Shown one piece after another: positions 18,845 to 28,285 of a stretch of 64,000 bases of DNA. Each line of letters begins with the position of its first letter. The stretch's first letter is position 1. A program made the position numbers and the translations under genes. Where the stretch lies: positions 744,001-808,000 of the forward strand of contig OZ245787.1 in the NCBI GenBank assembly GCA_965228015.1. Direction: 5' to 3'. This DNA comes from SKKY01 sp965228015. GTDB lineage: Bacteria > Bacillota > Peptococcia > Peptococcales > SKKY01. Below the pieces are notes generated by a model that was not told the origin of the DNA, ran no database searches, and saw only the letters and a list, made by a program, of their open reading frames with translations.

Positions 18845-19609
18845 CTATCCAAATCTTCCTGTAATATAATCTTCCGTTCTTTTATCTTTAGGGCTTGTAA
18901 ATATTTTTTCTGTATCATCAAATTCAATTAAATCTCCAGAAAGAAAAAAAGCTGTTTTATCTGATGTTCTGGCTGCTTGTTGCATATTATGAGTTACTAT
19001 TACAATTGTATATTTCTTTTTAAGCTCTTGAGCCAATTCTTCAACTTTTAGAGTTGAAATAGGATCTAAAGCAGATGTAGGCTCATCCATTAATAAAACA
19101 TCCGGTTCAACTGCCAGTCCCCTGGCTATACAAAGACGTTGCTGCTGACCACCTGACAGAGCATAGGCGTTATCGTTCAGTCTGTCCTTAACTTCATCCC
19201 ATAAAGCTGCATTTTTCAAACTGGTTTCCGCTATTTCCATTAAAGTTCTCTTATCTTTAATTCCATGAATTTTTGGTCCGTAAACAACATTTTCAAATAT
19301 AGATTTAGGAAAAGGATTTGGTTTTTGAAAAATCATTCCAACCTTTGTTCTTAATTCTTCAACTCTTACAGCTTTGTCAAATATATTTTTTCCGTCATAT
19401 ATAATTTCCCCTTCTATTTTTACAGAAGGAATTAATTCTATCATTCTGTTCAGGATTTTAATAAATGTTGATTTACCACATCCTGAAGGTCCTATTATAG
19501 CAGTAACCTCATTTTTCTTTACTAAGAAATTTATATCTTTTAAAGCATGATTTTCACCATACCATAAGTTTAAGTTTTTTATATCATATACTATTTCTTT
19601 ATTTTTCAA
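18845..19609 (-). CDS. pstB: Phosphate ABC transporter ATPase
   Basis: A 254-residue ABC ATPase of standard PstB length. Walker A GPSGCGKST, Q-loop MIFQKPNPFPKSIFENV (PstB-specific), signature LSGGQQQRLCIARGLA and Walker B LLMDEPTSALDP are all present. The start is TTG 19609 with GGGGGAG 8 bases upstream. It energises high-affinity phosphate import and is intact. Confidence 0.95.
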   Translation of the reverse strand: MKNKEIVYDIKNLNLWYGENHALKDINFLVKKNEVTAIIGPSGCGKSTFIKILNRMIELIPSVKIEGEIIYDGKNIFDKAVRVEELRTKVGMIFQKPNPFPKSIFENVVYGPKIHGIKDKRTLMEIAETSLKNAALWDEVKDRLNDNAYALSGGQQQRLCIARGLAVEPDVLLMDEPTSALDPISTLKVEELAQELKKKYTIVIVTHNMQQAARTSDKTAFFLSGDLIEFDDTEKIFTSPKDKRTEDYITGRFG

Positions 19610-19634
19610 GAAAAATCTCCCCCTAATATCTTTT

Positions 19635-20489
19635 TTAATACTTATTTCTTATATATATAGCTACTGAATTCATAATAAAAAGTACTACTAAAAGTACAAT
19701 TATTGTTGCTGCCGCAAGGTTTGCATATTCTGCTACAAGGACTGTGTCCAGAGTCCAATAATATATTTGAATTGGCAATACAGTAAAATCACTCATTAAA
19801 CCCGAAGGTGTTGTTAATATTAATGCGGGTATTCCTAATACTACAAGGGGTACAGTTTCTCCGATTGCTCTGGAAAGAGCAAGTATTACTCCTGTTAAAA
19901 TCCCAGGTATAGCAGCAGGAAGTACAACATTTTTTATTGTGGTCCATTTTGTTGCTCCCATTGCATAAGAAGCATCTCTTAGAAATCCTGGTACTGCTCT
20001 TATTGCCTCTTGACTGGATACAACAACTATTGGCAAAACCAGTAATGACATAGTAAATCCTCCTGCTAAGACACTTAAACCCAAGCCAAAAAGTCTGGAA
20101 AAAACAGTGAGCCCCAGAAGACCGAAGATTACAGAAGGAACCCCTGCTAAGTTAGATATATTAACCTGAATTAATCTTTGCAGCTTCCCTTTTCCAGAAT
20201 ATTCTTCCAGATATATTGCTGTAGCAACCCCCAAAAACAAAGTTACCGGAGCTACAACAACCATCAACCAGATGGTTCCAATAATTACCCCTTTAATTCC
20301 CGCTTTATCAGGAAATATGGAAAGCTTACTGGTTAAAAACTGAAAATCCAGCCAACCAGCACTTTGTATAATAATTCTGTAGAAAAGAATACCTAAAACC
20401 CCTAATGCCAGAACAGCAGAAAGAGAAAAGAGATGTTTTGAGAAATTATTTATTTTAATTCTTTTTTCTATTCTTTTAATATTATGCAT
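19635..20489 (-). CDS. pstA: Phosphate ABC transporter permease PstA
   Basis: A 284-residue permease with six hydrophobic segments and the conserved SQEAIRAVPGFLRDASYAMG and LSRAIGETVPLVVLG stretches that mark PstA. The ATG at 20489 is chosen: it follows the pstC stop by one base and has GTGAGGAA upstream, whereas the ORF-opening codon at 20531 lies inside pstC. Confidence 0.93.
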   Translation of the reverse strand: MHNIKRIEKRIKINNFSKHLFSLSAVLALGVLGILFYRIIIQSAGWLDFQFLTSKLSIFPDKAGIKGVIIGTIWLMVVVAPVTLFLGVATAIYLEEYSGKGKLQRLIQVNISNLAGVPSVIFGLLGLTVFSRLFGLGLSVLAGGFTMSLLVLPIVVVSSQEAIRAVPGFLRDASYAMGATKWTTIKNVVLPAAIPGILTGVILALSRAIGETVPLVVLGIPALILTTPSGLMSDFTVLPIQIYYWTLDTVLVAEYANLAAATIIVLLVVLFIMNSVAIYIRNKY

Positions 20490-20490
20490 A

Positions 20491-21337
20491 TTAGTATTCC
20501 TCACTGTATTTTCTAGAGATATATTGAGCAAACATATTCATAACCAGATTAAATATAAATAAAATCAATCCAACAACATAAAGACTGTAATACCCAATTG
20601 CCCCGCTTCCCGCATTCCCACTGGTAAATTCAACTATATAGGCTGTCATAGTCTGCATAGACTGAGTTATATCAAAGGTAAAGTTTTTTGAACTGCCTGC
20701 TGCAATTGTAACTATCATGGTTTCCCCTGCAGCACGGGAAATTCCAAGAACTATAGAAGCAATTATTCCTGATATTGCAGCAGGAACTATAACCTTTAGG
20801 GTTACTTCCAGTTTTGTTGCCCCAAGGCAAGAGCACCTTCTCTCATTGCATTGGGAACAGAATTCATAGCATCTTCAGACAAAGATGCAACCATAGGTAT
20901 TATCATTATTCCCATAACTATCCCGGGGCTTAAGATATTTTTCGCCCCAAGGCCGGGAATTACTTTCATTAAGATAGGAGTAACAAAAGAATAGGCAAAA
21001 ATCCATATACAATAGTAGGAATCCCGGCTAATACTTCCATTACCGGCTTAAGCATTTTTCTGCTTTTTTCCGAAGCATATTCACTTAAATAAATAGCTGC
21101 AGAAAGTCCAACAGGTACGGCTACTGCCATAGCTATTATTGTACTCATTATTGTTCCGTTAATTAACGGTAATATACCAAACTGAGGATTTGCACTTAGA
21201 GGGGCTAATTTTGTACTAAAAATATCTTTTAAAGGAATCGCCCTGAAAAACTTAGAAGCGTCGAAAACCAATGTGAAAACTATTCCAGCAGTGGTAAATA
21301 CTGAAATTAATGCTGCCAAAAAGAAAAGTCCTGGCAT
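20491..21337 (-). pseudogene. pstC: Phosphate ABC transporter permease PstC, two frameshifts
   Basis: Three frame pieces make one PstC. The N-terminal piece (21337-20969) has ILPLINGTIMSTIIAMAVAVP, the middle one includes the EAA-type loop AMREGALALGATKLEVTLKVI, and the last (20718-20491) the final two helices. One T is missing from a T-run near 21003 (GFFAYSFVTPIL restored) and one G near 20824 (LGATK restored). The same frame extends upstream to an ATG at 21417 (MKKEINVRKTIED) but is interrupted by a TAA after 20 codons, so the natural start may be 21417. PstC pairs with PstA to form the channel. Confidence 0.85.
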
Positions 21338-21464
21338 AATTTTTTCAACTTTTTAATTTTTTCCGCTTTTTATATTGTCTTCTATTGTTTTTCTGACATT
21401 AATTTCTTTTTTCATCACATATCTCTCTAAACAAATATCTTTAGTAAAAAATTAATTCCAAAAC

Positions 21465-21505
21465 TAATGAAGCCTGCAGGTAAAAAATACCTGCAGGCTT
21501 CATTA
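21465..21505 (-). terminator. Strong hairpin between pstS and pstC
   Basis: An 18-bp perfect stem (arms 21465-21482 and 21488-21505, core GAAGCCTGCAGG) with a 5-base loop lies 20 bp after the pstS stop codon. There is only a short T-rich tail, so it may be a partial terminator or mRNA-stabilising stem giving more pstS than pstCAB mRNA, as is common in pst operons. Confidence 0.75.
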
Positions 21506-21524
21506 ATAATGCTTTATTTTTTAA

Positions 21525-22504
21525 TTACTTAATTTCATTTAACTGAGTCATATATTCATCAAGCTGCGCCTGGGGAATTGGAGCAAATCCGTTTTCTCCT
21601 GCAAACTTTGCAGCACCCTCACCAATAACATATTTAGCAAAGTCTAATACCTGAGGTTTTTCTTTTGCATATACTGCGTTAAGGTAAGTGAATACTGGTC
21701 TTGTAAATCCTTTATATGGAAGATCTTCACCAATTGTTTCAAGAGATGGAGTAACAGGACCTTCACCAAAATCAATTGCTACAGCTTTAATTTTATCTGT
21801 ATTATTTACATAGTATCCAAATCCAAAGAAAGCAATTGTATTTTTGTCATTTGAAACCAGGTCAACTAATGTAGAATATTCTTGTTGAAGATTAGCAGTT
21901 TTTACCATATCAGCTTTTTTCAAAATATTCTCATAGAAAAACTCATATGTTCCGTGGTTTTCGTTTGGTCCGTAAAATTTAACTTCTTCAGCTGGCCATT
22001 CTGCTCTGATATCTGACCATAATACTTTATCATCTTCTCTGTAAGTTCCTGATAAAAACATTGCAACAATCTCATCTTTAGTCATTTCAGCTGCCCAGGT
22101 ATTTTCTGGGTTTATTACCATTGTAAGTCCATCTAAAGCAAGTTTGAACTCAAGTACTTCTTTATCAACATTCAATCCTTTTTCTGCAAGCTGAGCAGCT
22201 TCTTCATCTTTAATTTTTCTTGAAGCATCTGAAAAATCTGTTTCACCTGGAATAAACTTTTTGAAACCTGCACTAGATCCTGCACGTCCTACCTGAACAC
22301 TTACTCCAGGTTGTTTTTCTGTCATACAAACTTCTGCAATATGAGCCATTAAAGGGTAAGCTGTTCCTGATCCGTCAACAACTACTGTACCTGCAAGTTT
22401 ATTTGCTGCAGCCTCCTCTTTAGGAGCATTTCCTCCACAACCAGTTACTACAAATGCCATAAGAACTAAAACACTTACTAAAATAATGCTTTTTTTCTAA
22501 ACAT
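21525..22504 (-). pseudogene. pstS: Phosphate-binding lipoprotein PstS, frameshift in the signal peptide
   Basis: The mature protein (about 300 residues after VTGCGG) is intact and has the PstS pattern VDGSGTAYPLMAHIAE, GRAGSSAGFKKF, DFSDASRKI and FYGPNENHGTYEFF. The start ATG 22504 (MFRKS..., GGAGAG upstream) is out of frame: the A7 run after AGA needs one more A to give MFRKSIILVSVLVLMAFVVTGCG. As written, only an internal ATG within the signal peptide (22460) is usable. If real, this would impair secretion of the highest-demand Pst component, so a sequencing error is plausible. Confidence 0.88.
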
Positions 22505-22597
22505 TCCTTTAACTCTCCTTTTCAATATTAAATATTTAATTCCATTTATATTTCTTGTTAAATGTAACAAGAGGAAATTATTAGCAAATTATGGGAA

Positions 22598-22614
22598 TGT
22601 TAAATTCATGTTAA
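22598..22614 (-). promoter_or_regulatory. PhoP/PhoB box upstream of pstS
   Basis: Two TTAACA repeats on the minus strand (22598-22603, 22609-22614) are spaced exactly 11 bp, the Bacillus-type PhoP box, about 95-110 bp before the pstS start. A palindrome, CTTGTTA / TAACAAG, lies at 22554-22571. Confidence 0.75.
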
Positions 22615-22620
22615 GTGATT

Positions 22621-22661
22621 AACAAAAAAATGAGAGCTACACTTTTTGCATAGCTCTCATT
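22621..22661 (-). terminator. Terminator at the end of phoR
   Basis: An 11-bp stem (AATGAGAGCTA / TAGCTCTCATT) followed on the minus strand by a T7 run. The phoR stop codon (22637-22639) lies within the hairpin. Confidence 0.85.
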
Positions 22662-24446
22662 AAATAAATATCAATCTGCTTTTTTAAAGTAAACCAGAAA
22701 TTATTACCCTTCCCCAGCTCACTTTCCACTCCAATATCTCCATCAAAACTCTCAATAATATTTTTTGCTATGGATAAACCAAAACCAAAGCCACCATTCT
22801 TTTTATTTCTTGATCTGTCTGCTCTGAAAAACCTTTCAAAGACCCTTTTAGAATCTTCTTCTGATAACCCAATACCTGAGTCCTTAACATTTACAGTATA
22901 ACTTTCCTTATTTTCCGTTATATAAACTTCGACGGTTCCATTTTCCTGTGTATATTTAATCGAATTATCTATAAAATTAGCAATAACCTGCTTAATTTGA
23001 TCCTCTGTTCCAAAGGCGAAGAAATTAGTTTTTCCATCAAGATTTAATTTTATTTTAATATTCTTTTCTTCCACTATTAAACTAAAACTGTCATAAATTG
23101 AATAAATTACTTTTTTAAATCTATTATTTCTTTTTGAATAGTATTTTTGGTTGCTTCTATTCTTGAAAGATTCATTAAATCTTCTACTAGTAAAATCAAA
23201 CGGTTTGCTTCTTTATCTATTATTCTGATAAATTTTTCCCTTAATTCTTTGTCTTCCATTGCTCCATTTAACAGAGTTTCTGAATATCCTTTAACTGAGG
23301 TTGATGGGGTTCTTAACTCATGGGAAGCATTGGTAACAAAATCTGTTTTTAATTTAGTTAATTTTATTTCCTCAGTTAAATCTGTAAGCAGGACAGTAAT
23401 TCCCGAAATTTTTTCTTCTTTGTAAACAGGAGCAAAAGTTGCTTTAAGATATAATTCTTCATTATCTTTAAGAACAGTAATATCTTCTTCGATGACTTTT
23501 TCTTCATTAATACATTTATCAATATTATTTAAAATACTATAGTTTCTGAGAATCTCATATACAGGTTTATTTTTAACAAGGGCAAAGGGGATATTTAGTA
23601 ATTTTTCTGCTACACCATTAACCATTACTATTTTTCCTTCTTTATTTAAGAAAATCACCCCGCTGGTCATTGTATTAATAATATTTTCCAAGCGGTTTTT
23701 TCCTCCCCGACCTCACTGATTTTTTCTCTCAGACTGCCACTCATCTTATTAATATTTTCTGCTAATTCTCCTAACTCATTTTCAAAATCAGAATAAATTA
23801 CTTTTTCTAAATTACCTTTAGATATTTCTTTAAGTTCACTATTTATATTTTCAATAGGCTCCGTCAAGGACTTACTTGCTTTTAAGCTAATCAAAAATGC
23901 AACTATTGCTGAAAGCATTAATCCTGTTAAAAAAATAACTCTGTATATTTTTAAAAAAGACTCAATAAATTCAAAGCCATAAGAAATCCTTACCACAGAA
24001 GTAAGCTAATCATTCAGGTACATTGGAATCGCAACATATAGCATATCCCTTTTTGTGGAGTTGCTGTATCTTTTTTCTACACCAGTTTCTCCCTGGAAAG
24101 CCTTTATAATTTCTGCCCTGTTCCGGTGATTTTCCAATTCCTCTAATTTAACTTCTGTGTCTGCAACTACCTTGCCATCTCTTAAAATTACTGTAATTCT
24201 GCTATTTGTTTCCAGAGATATTCTTTCTATTTTATTTTGGAGCTGTTCAAAATTTCCTGTGCTAATTTCCTCTGAAATAGCAGTCCTGGTAATAAAAGCC
24301 TGATTTGTCATATCTTTTTCAAGATTCTCTAAAAAATAATTCTCCAGAGGAAAGTATACTCCTGCTCCTAAAGCAGAGAGAGCAAAAAGAACTAGCAAAA
24401 GATATGAAATAAGAATTTTCCTTCTGATTCCTTTACTTTTCTTCAT
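22637..24446 (-). pseudogene. phoR: Phosphate sensor histidine kinase PhoR, two frameshifts and one stop
   Basis: About 600 residues in total: TM1 near the start (ILISYLLLVLFALSALGAGV), an extracytoplasmic sensor region, TM2 and HAMP (23996-23700), a PAS domain (MTSGVIFLNKEGKIVMVNG), HisKA with the phospho-acceptor in ASHELRTP, and HATPase with FIDNSIKYTQ and GFGFGLSIAK. An in-frame TAG at 24006 falls between sensor and TM2; frame changes occur near 23690 and at an A6 run near 23113. It overlaps phoB by 4 bp. After LRTP the sequence reads STSVKGY where LTSIKGY is usual. Confidence 0.88.
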
Positions 24447-25133
24447 AGACTCTCCTCAAATTTATATCCAACTCCCCGGATAGTTTTAATATATTTATTT
24501 TCACCAAGATTTTCTTCTATCTTCACCCTTAGATGTCTTACATGAACATCAACTGTCCTGCTGTCTCCGTAATAATCGTATCCCCAAATATTATTTAATA
24601 AATTCTCTCTGGTGAATACTCTCCCTTTATTCTGCATAAGATATTTTAGAAGTTCAAATTCCTTCATTGTTAATTTTACTTCATTACCTCCAATAAATGC
24701 TTTATATCCGTTAAGATCTAAAATTATATCTTTTGTTACAATTTTATCTGCTTCATCATCAAAGCTCTCACTGATTCTTCGAAGTATTGCTTTAATTCTT
24801 GCGATTAGCTCCCTGACACTAAAAGGTTTCACCAGGTAGTCATCTGCTCCAAGCTCAAGACCCAATGCTCTGTCTAATTCTTCTGTTTTAGCTGTAAGCA
24901 TTAATACCGGGACAGAAGATTTTTTTCTTATTATTTTTAACAATTCAAATCCATCAACATAAGGAAGCATTACATCAAGAATAATAAGATCATATTCTCC
25001 TTTTTCAAATAAACTTAAGGCTTCTCTGCCATCCAAAGCTCTGGAAGTTTCATATCCAGCGTTTTTTTACATTGTAGTTGATAAGATCCAAAATATTCTC
25101 TTCATCATCAACAACTAATATTTTCTGTCTCAT
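24443..25133 (-). pseudogene. phoB: Phosphate response regulator PhoB/PhoP, frameshift near the N-terminus
   Basis: An OmpR-type regulator of about 230 residues: receiver domain with ILVVDDEEN (acidic pocket), the phospho-acceptor in LIILDVMLP, the LTAK threonine region and LVKPF lysine, then a winged-helix domain ending DVHVRHLRVKIEE...IRGVGYKFEE. An extra A in the A7 run near 25067 breaks the frame after residue 23; removing it restores NVKNAGYETSRALDG. Start ATG 25133. It is upstream of phoR with a 4-bp overlap, and its promoter carries a PhoP box, so autoregulation is expected. Confidence 0.9.
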
Positions 25134-25164
25134 GAAAACACCCTCAAACAAATTATTTTTATTA

Positions 25165-25219
25165 ATCATACCTTAATATTAATGGCAGGAAAATTAAGCT
25201 TGTGTTAAATTCTGGTTAA
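25165..25219 (-). promoter_or_regulatory. Triple PhoP box and -10 box of phoB
   Basis: Three minus-strand repeats, TTAACC, TTAACA and TTAATT (25214-25219, 25203-25208, 25192-25197), are spaced exactly 11 bp. A TATGAT -10 (25165-25170) lies about 21 bp beyond the last. The array overlaps the end of the upstream enoyl-CoA hydratase gene. Confidence 0.75.
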
Positions 25220-25222
25220 AAA

Positions 25223-26004
25223 TCAGGAGAAGAGTGGTTTTCTTTTTTTCTATAAATGCATTAATCCCTTCAAAAAAATCCTTTTCATTAGCCAGTTGGA
25301 TCTGATATTCATATTCTATATCTAAAAACTCTGATAATTCCGGATAATTTATTTTATTAACTAATTCTTTAGTCTTTTTTAAGGACTCGAAAGGCTTGGA
25401 GGCCAGTTTTAATGCGAAGTTTTCTGTTTCTTCAGCAAGCTCATCATCTTCTGCCAAAGTATTTATTACTCCAAGTTCATATAGCTTTTTGGCAGAAATA
25501 ACATCTCCAAGCATAGCAAATTCCATTGTTTTTGAGGGATTTAATGCTTTACTCAAAAAATATGCCCCCATGTCTGGAATGAGGCCAATATTAACAAATG
25601 CCTGAACATACTTTGCTTTTTCTGAAGATACAATAAAGTCACAACAAAGAGCTAAATTGAACCCGGCTCCTGCTGCTGCTCCATGAACAGAAGCTATTAC
25701 AGGTTTTCCGATATCCCATATTCTTAATGACAGAATACTTATATTCTTAAGAACGGGCCTGAAAAAATCATTAATATCTTTTTCAAGATATTTTTTCATT
25801 CCCTGAATATCTCCCCCAGCAGAAAATCCTTTACCCATACCTTTTATTATAATTACTTTACAGCTTTGATCTGTTTCGCAAAAGTCCAGTGCATCCGTCA
25901 TTTCCTTGAGAATTAACTCATCAAAAGCATTAAGATTTTCTGGAGAATTCATAGATATATAAGTTAAATATCCTTTTTTCTACAAGAATTTTTTGATAAT
26001 TCAT
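25223..26004 (-). pseudogene. Enoyl-CoA hydratase, frameshifted near both ends
   Basis: A crotonase-family protein of about 260 residues with FSAGGDIQGM and the second oxyanion-hole block VHGAAAGAGFNLALCCD, which hydrates or isomerises enoyl-CoA. The start ATG 26004 overlaps the cca stop codon (ATGA); an A is missing from the A6 run near 25980, after which GYLTYISMNSPENLNAF continues. Near 25239 an extra A shifts the C-terminus; without it the protein ends KRKPLFS at TGA 25223. As written the ORF runs on to 25194. It closes the phrB-ybgA-cca operon. Confidence 0.82.
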
Positions 26005-27302
26005 TTTAAATCTCTCCTCTTTATTTGTAATAAGATTTCTTCCTTTTTAAGTCCTGACGTTTGCAGCTTTATTGATTCTGATAAAAGATCTTTAAAGTTC
26101 TCCGATTCTTCAATACCAAGAGCCAATAAATCTGTTCCCTTTATTAATTGTTTAAATTCCTTTGCTTCTTTAAGTAATATTTCTGTTTTTTTATCATCAC
26201 CGTATAGAGATTTAAAATACAGATCCAGGTATTTTAAATCTCTATTAACTAACAAAAAAATTCCTTCCTGATAATCTATATTGCCATTGTAATAATCAGC
26301 AAGGGTTTTAAAATTACATATTTTATCAAGAGCCTGATTAATATCTTTTTTATTTTTAGAAAAACTTAAATAAATTCTTTTTATTTTTCCAAGGTAATTT
26401 TCAAATCCCTTGTCATCAAAATTCTTACCAAAAAGTAACGAAATAAATATGAACCTTTCTGTCATTTTCATATTTTCTTCTATATAATAGTTAATCTTAT
26501 TAATTTCTTTATGGGTATTTACATTACTGTTTAATAAAGATTCAAAATCAAAATGTCTTTTTAATAATACCTTGCTTTCCATTAAAAAATTAATTCCAGC
26601 CAGAATATCTTTACCTTTAAGCAACTTCTCAAATTCCCATTGTATTCTTTCTACAGATAAAGTACTAAGGTCCATCTTCTTGCAAAGTTCCAAAGTATTC
26701 TTATCTACAGTAAAGTTAAACCTTGAAACAAATTGTGCAATCCGATAAACCCTTAAAGGATCTTCAATGAAGGTTTCATTATCAACATACCTGATTATTT
26801 TTTGCTGAATATCCACCAGACCATTAAAATTATCAATTAATATTTCTCTGCTCAGGGAATACATGATTGTATTAATTGTTATATCTCTTCTTTTTTGAGC
26901 TTCCCTGTATTCAATAAAGGGATTTATAGTAATATCATATTCCTGTCTTGTTAAACCTTTTTTGTTTTCAGTTCTTGGAAAAGAAAAATCATAGGGTTTT
27001 TGGGCCATTTTTATAACCCCAAAACTTTTTCCCTGCTGTGATATTTCTCCAAATTCTTCAAGGGTTACTTTTATGTTTTCAACAAAATCCGTAATAAACT
27101 TTTCTTTTTCCTTTTCTGGCATAGATAAATATTCTTCTTTTTTTGAAACATTACCATGAATCTCAAAATCATATTCTTTGGGTATTATTTTAAGAATAAG
27201 GTCTCGTACACTTCCCCCAACTAAGAATAATTCCCCGCCCTTTTCTTCAATTTTCTTTGCAATTTCTATTACTTCTTGGGGAAACCACTTATTTTTTATC
27301 AT
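26001..27302 (-). CDS. cca: CCA-adding tRNA nucleotidyltransferase / poly(A) polymerase family
   Basis: A 433-residue class II nucleotidyltransferase. The head domain has LVGGSVRDL (about residues 27-35) and the catalytic EYDFEIHG acidic pair, then RRDITINTIMYS (about 137-148), FNGLVDIQQKIIRYV and the RNA-binding helix EDPLRVYRIAQF. It adds or repairs the 3' CCA of tRNAs. It overlaps both neighbours by 4 bp, implying coupled translation. It lacks an HD domain, as is common in Bacillota, and is intact. Confidence 0.88.
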   Translation of the reverse strand: MIKNKWFPQEVIEIAKKIEEKGGELFLVGGSVRDLILKIIPKEYDFEIHGNVSKKEEYLSMPEKEKEKFITDFVENIKVTLEEFGEISQQGKSFGVIKMAQKPYDFSFPRTENKKGLTRQEYDITINPFIEYREAQKRRDITINTIMYSLSREILIDNFNGLVDIQQKIIRYVDNETFIEDPLRVYRIAQFVSRFNFTVDKNTLELCKKMDLSTLSVERIQWEFEKLLKGKDILAGINFLMESKVLLKRHFDFESLLNSNVNTHKEINKINYYIEENMKMTERFIFISLLFGKNFDDKGFENYLGKIKRIYLSFSKNKKDINQALDKICNFKTLADYYNGNIDYQEGIFLLVNRDLKYLDLYFKSLYGDDKKTEILLKEAKEFKQLIKGTDLLALGIEESENFKDLLSESIKLQTSGLKKEEILLQIKRRDLK

Positions 27303-28273
27303 CTTTCTCTTCCTTTACCAGAGTCGGTAACAGTAATTAATTCTTTTGGAAAGGATTTGAATATTCTCTGATTTTTTAAGTACTCTTGATTAAATCTAAG
27401 GGTCCAGGAATAAAGAACAGAAAGAGGAACAGAAAAGGGAACCTTACTGTTTCTGTAGTTTTCAAGATTATCAAGAAAAAAAGCCTTTTCTTCATTGCTT
27501 AATTGGTCTGAAAAATATCCGAAAATATGTAAGAGCATATTTATTCTGGTTTTAAAGGAAGGATTCCTTTTTAATGCTTTTAGAAAATTATCTGTGTAAA
27601 GATTTATTGTTTCATCTATATTTTTTTTATCATGATTGCCAAGAATACTCCCTAATACCTTTAATTGAGCCTGATTATACATCATGAGCAGATATTTGCT
27701 TCTTGAATGAAAATCAATTAAATCCTTAATTTTTTTATTTTCAATAGTTTTTTTATAGTCGGAAATAAGAAAAATTTTTGTAAGAAAATTTTCTCTAATA
27801 GCAAAATCGCCAAGTCTGGCTTCATCTTCTACCGGAATATCTTTATGATACTCAAGAACCGCATTCCCAAAAATACCCTTGCCTTTTTTTCCAAGTGATA
27901 TTGCCTTACCATGGGATTTATATAACTTAACTTCTTTTATTCCGCATGAAGGAGATTTACTTTTTAATATTGCCCCATCAATATCTTTGGTATTTTTTCC
28001 TAAAAAATCTTTTGCAAATACCAGCATTTTTTCGGTAAAATCTTCTCCTGAATTTGATTTAACTAAATGGGGTTCTTCCTCTGTTCCTACAAGGCGCAAA
28101 CTTTCCCTGGGGCTGGGAAAACCTATTTCCATTTCAGCACACACAGGAATAAAATCTACATATTCTTTTAAATCTTCAGCTAATTTTGAAGAAATCATTG
28201 AGCCGTCATATCTGCAATGGTCAAATTCAATATATTTACTAACTAATATTTTTGGTCTGGTAAAAGAATTCAT
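27299..28273 (-). CDS. YbgA-like protein (DUF523 + DUF1722)
   Basis: An N-terminal DUF523 domain (about residues 1-150; PVCAEMEIGFPSPRESLRLV and SKSPSCGI with conserved cysteines) is joined to a C-terminal DUF1722 domain (about 175-300; DFHSRSKYLLMMYNQ). The two-domain form is the one found beside photolyase in many bacteria (E. coli ybgA-phr), and here it directly follows phrB with a 3-13 bp gap. Its function is unproven, but the conserved linkage suggests a role with light-dependent repair or a cofactor. Starts at 28276 or 28273 both follow AGGGTG. Confidence 0.85.
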   Translation of the reverse strand: MNSFTRPKILVSKYIEFDHCRYDGSMISSKLAEDLKEYVDFIPVCAEMEIGFPSPRESLRLVGTEEEPHLVKSNSGEDFTEKMLVFAKDFLGKNTKDIDGAILKSKSPSCGIKEVKLYKSHGKAISLGKKGKGIFGNAVLEYHKDIPVEDEARLGDFAIRENFLTKIFLISDYKKTIENKKIKDLIDFHSRSKYLLMMYNQAQLKVLGSILGNHDKKNIDETINLYTDNFLKALKRNPSFKTRINMLLHIFGYFSDQLSNEEKAFFLDNLENYRNSKVPFSVPLSVLYSWTLRFNQEYLKNQRIFKSFPKELITVTDSGKGRER

Positions 28274-28285
28274 CATTATCACCCT

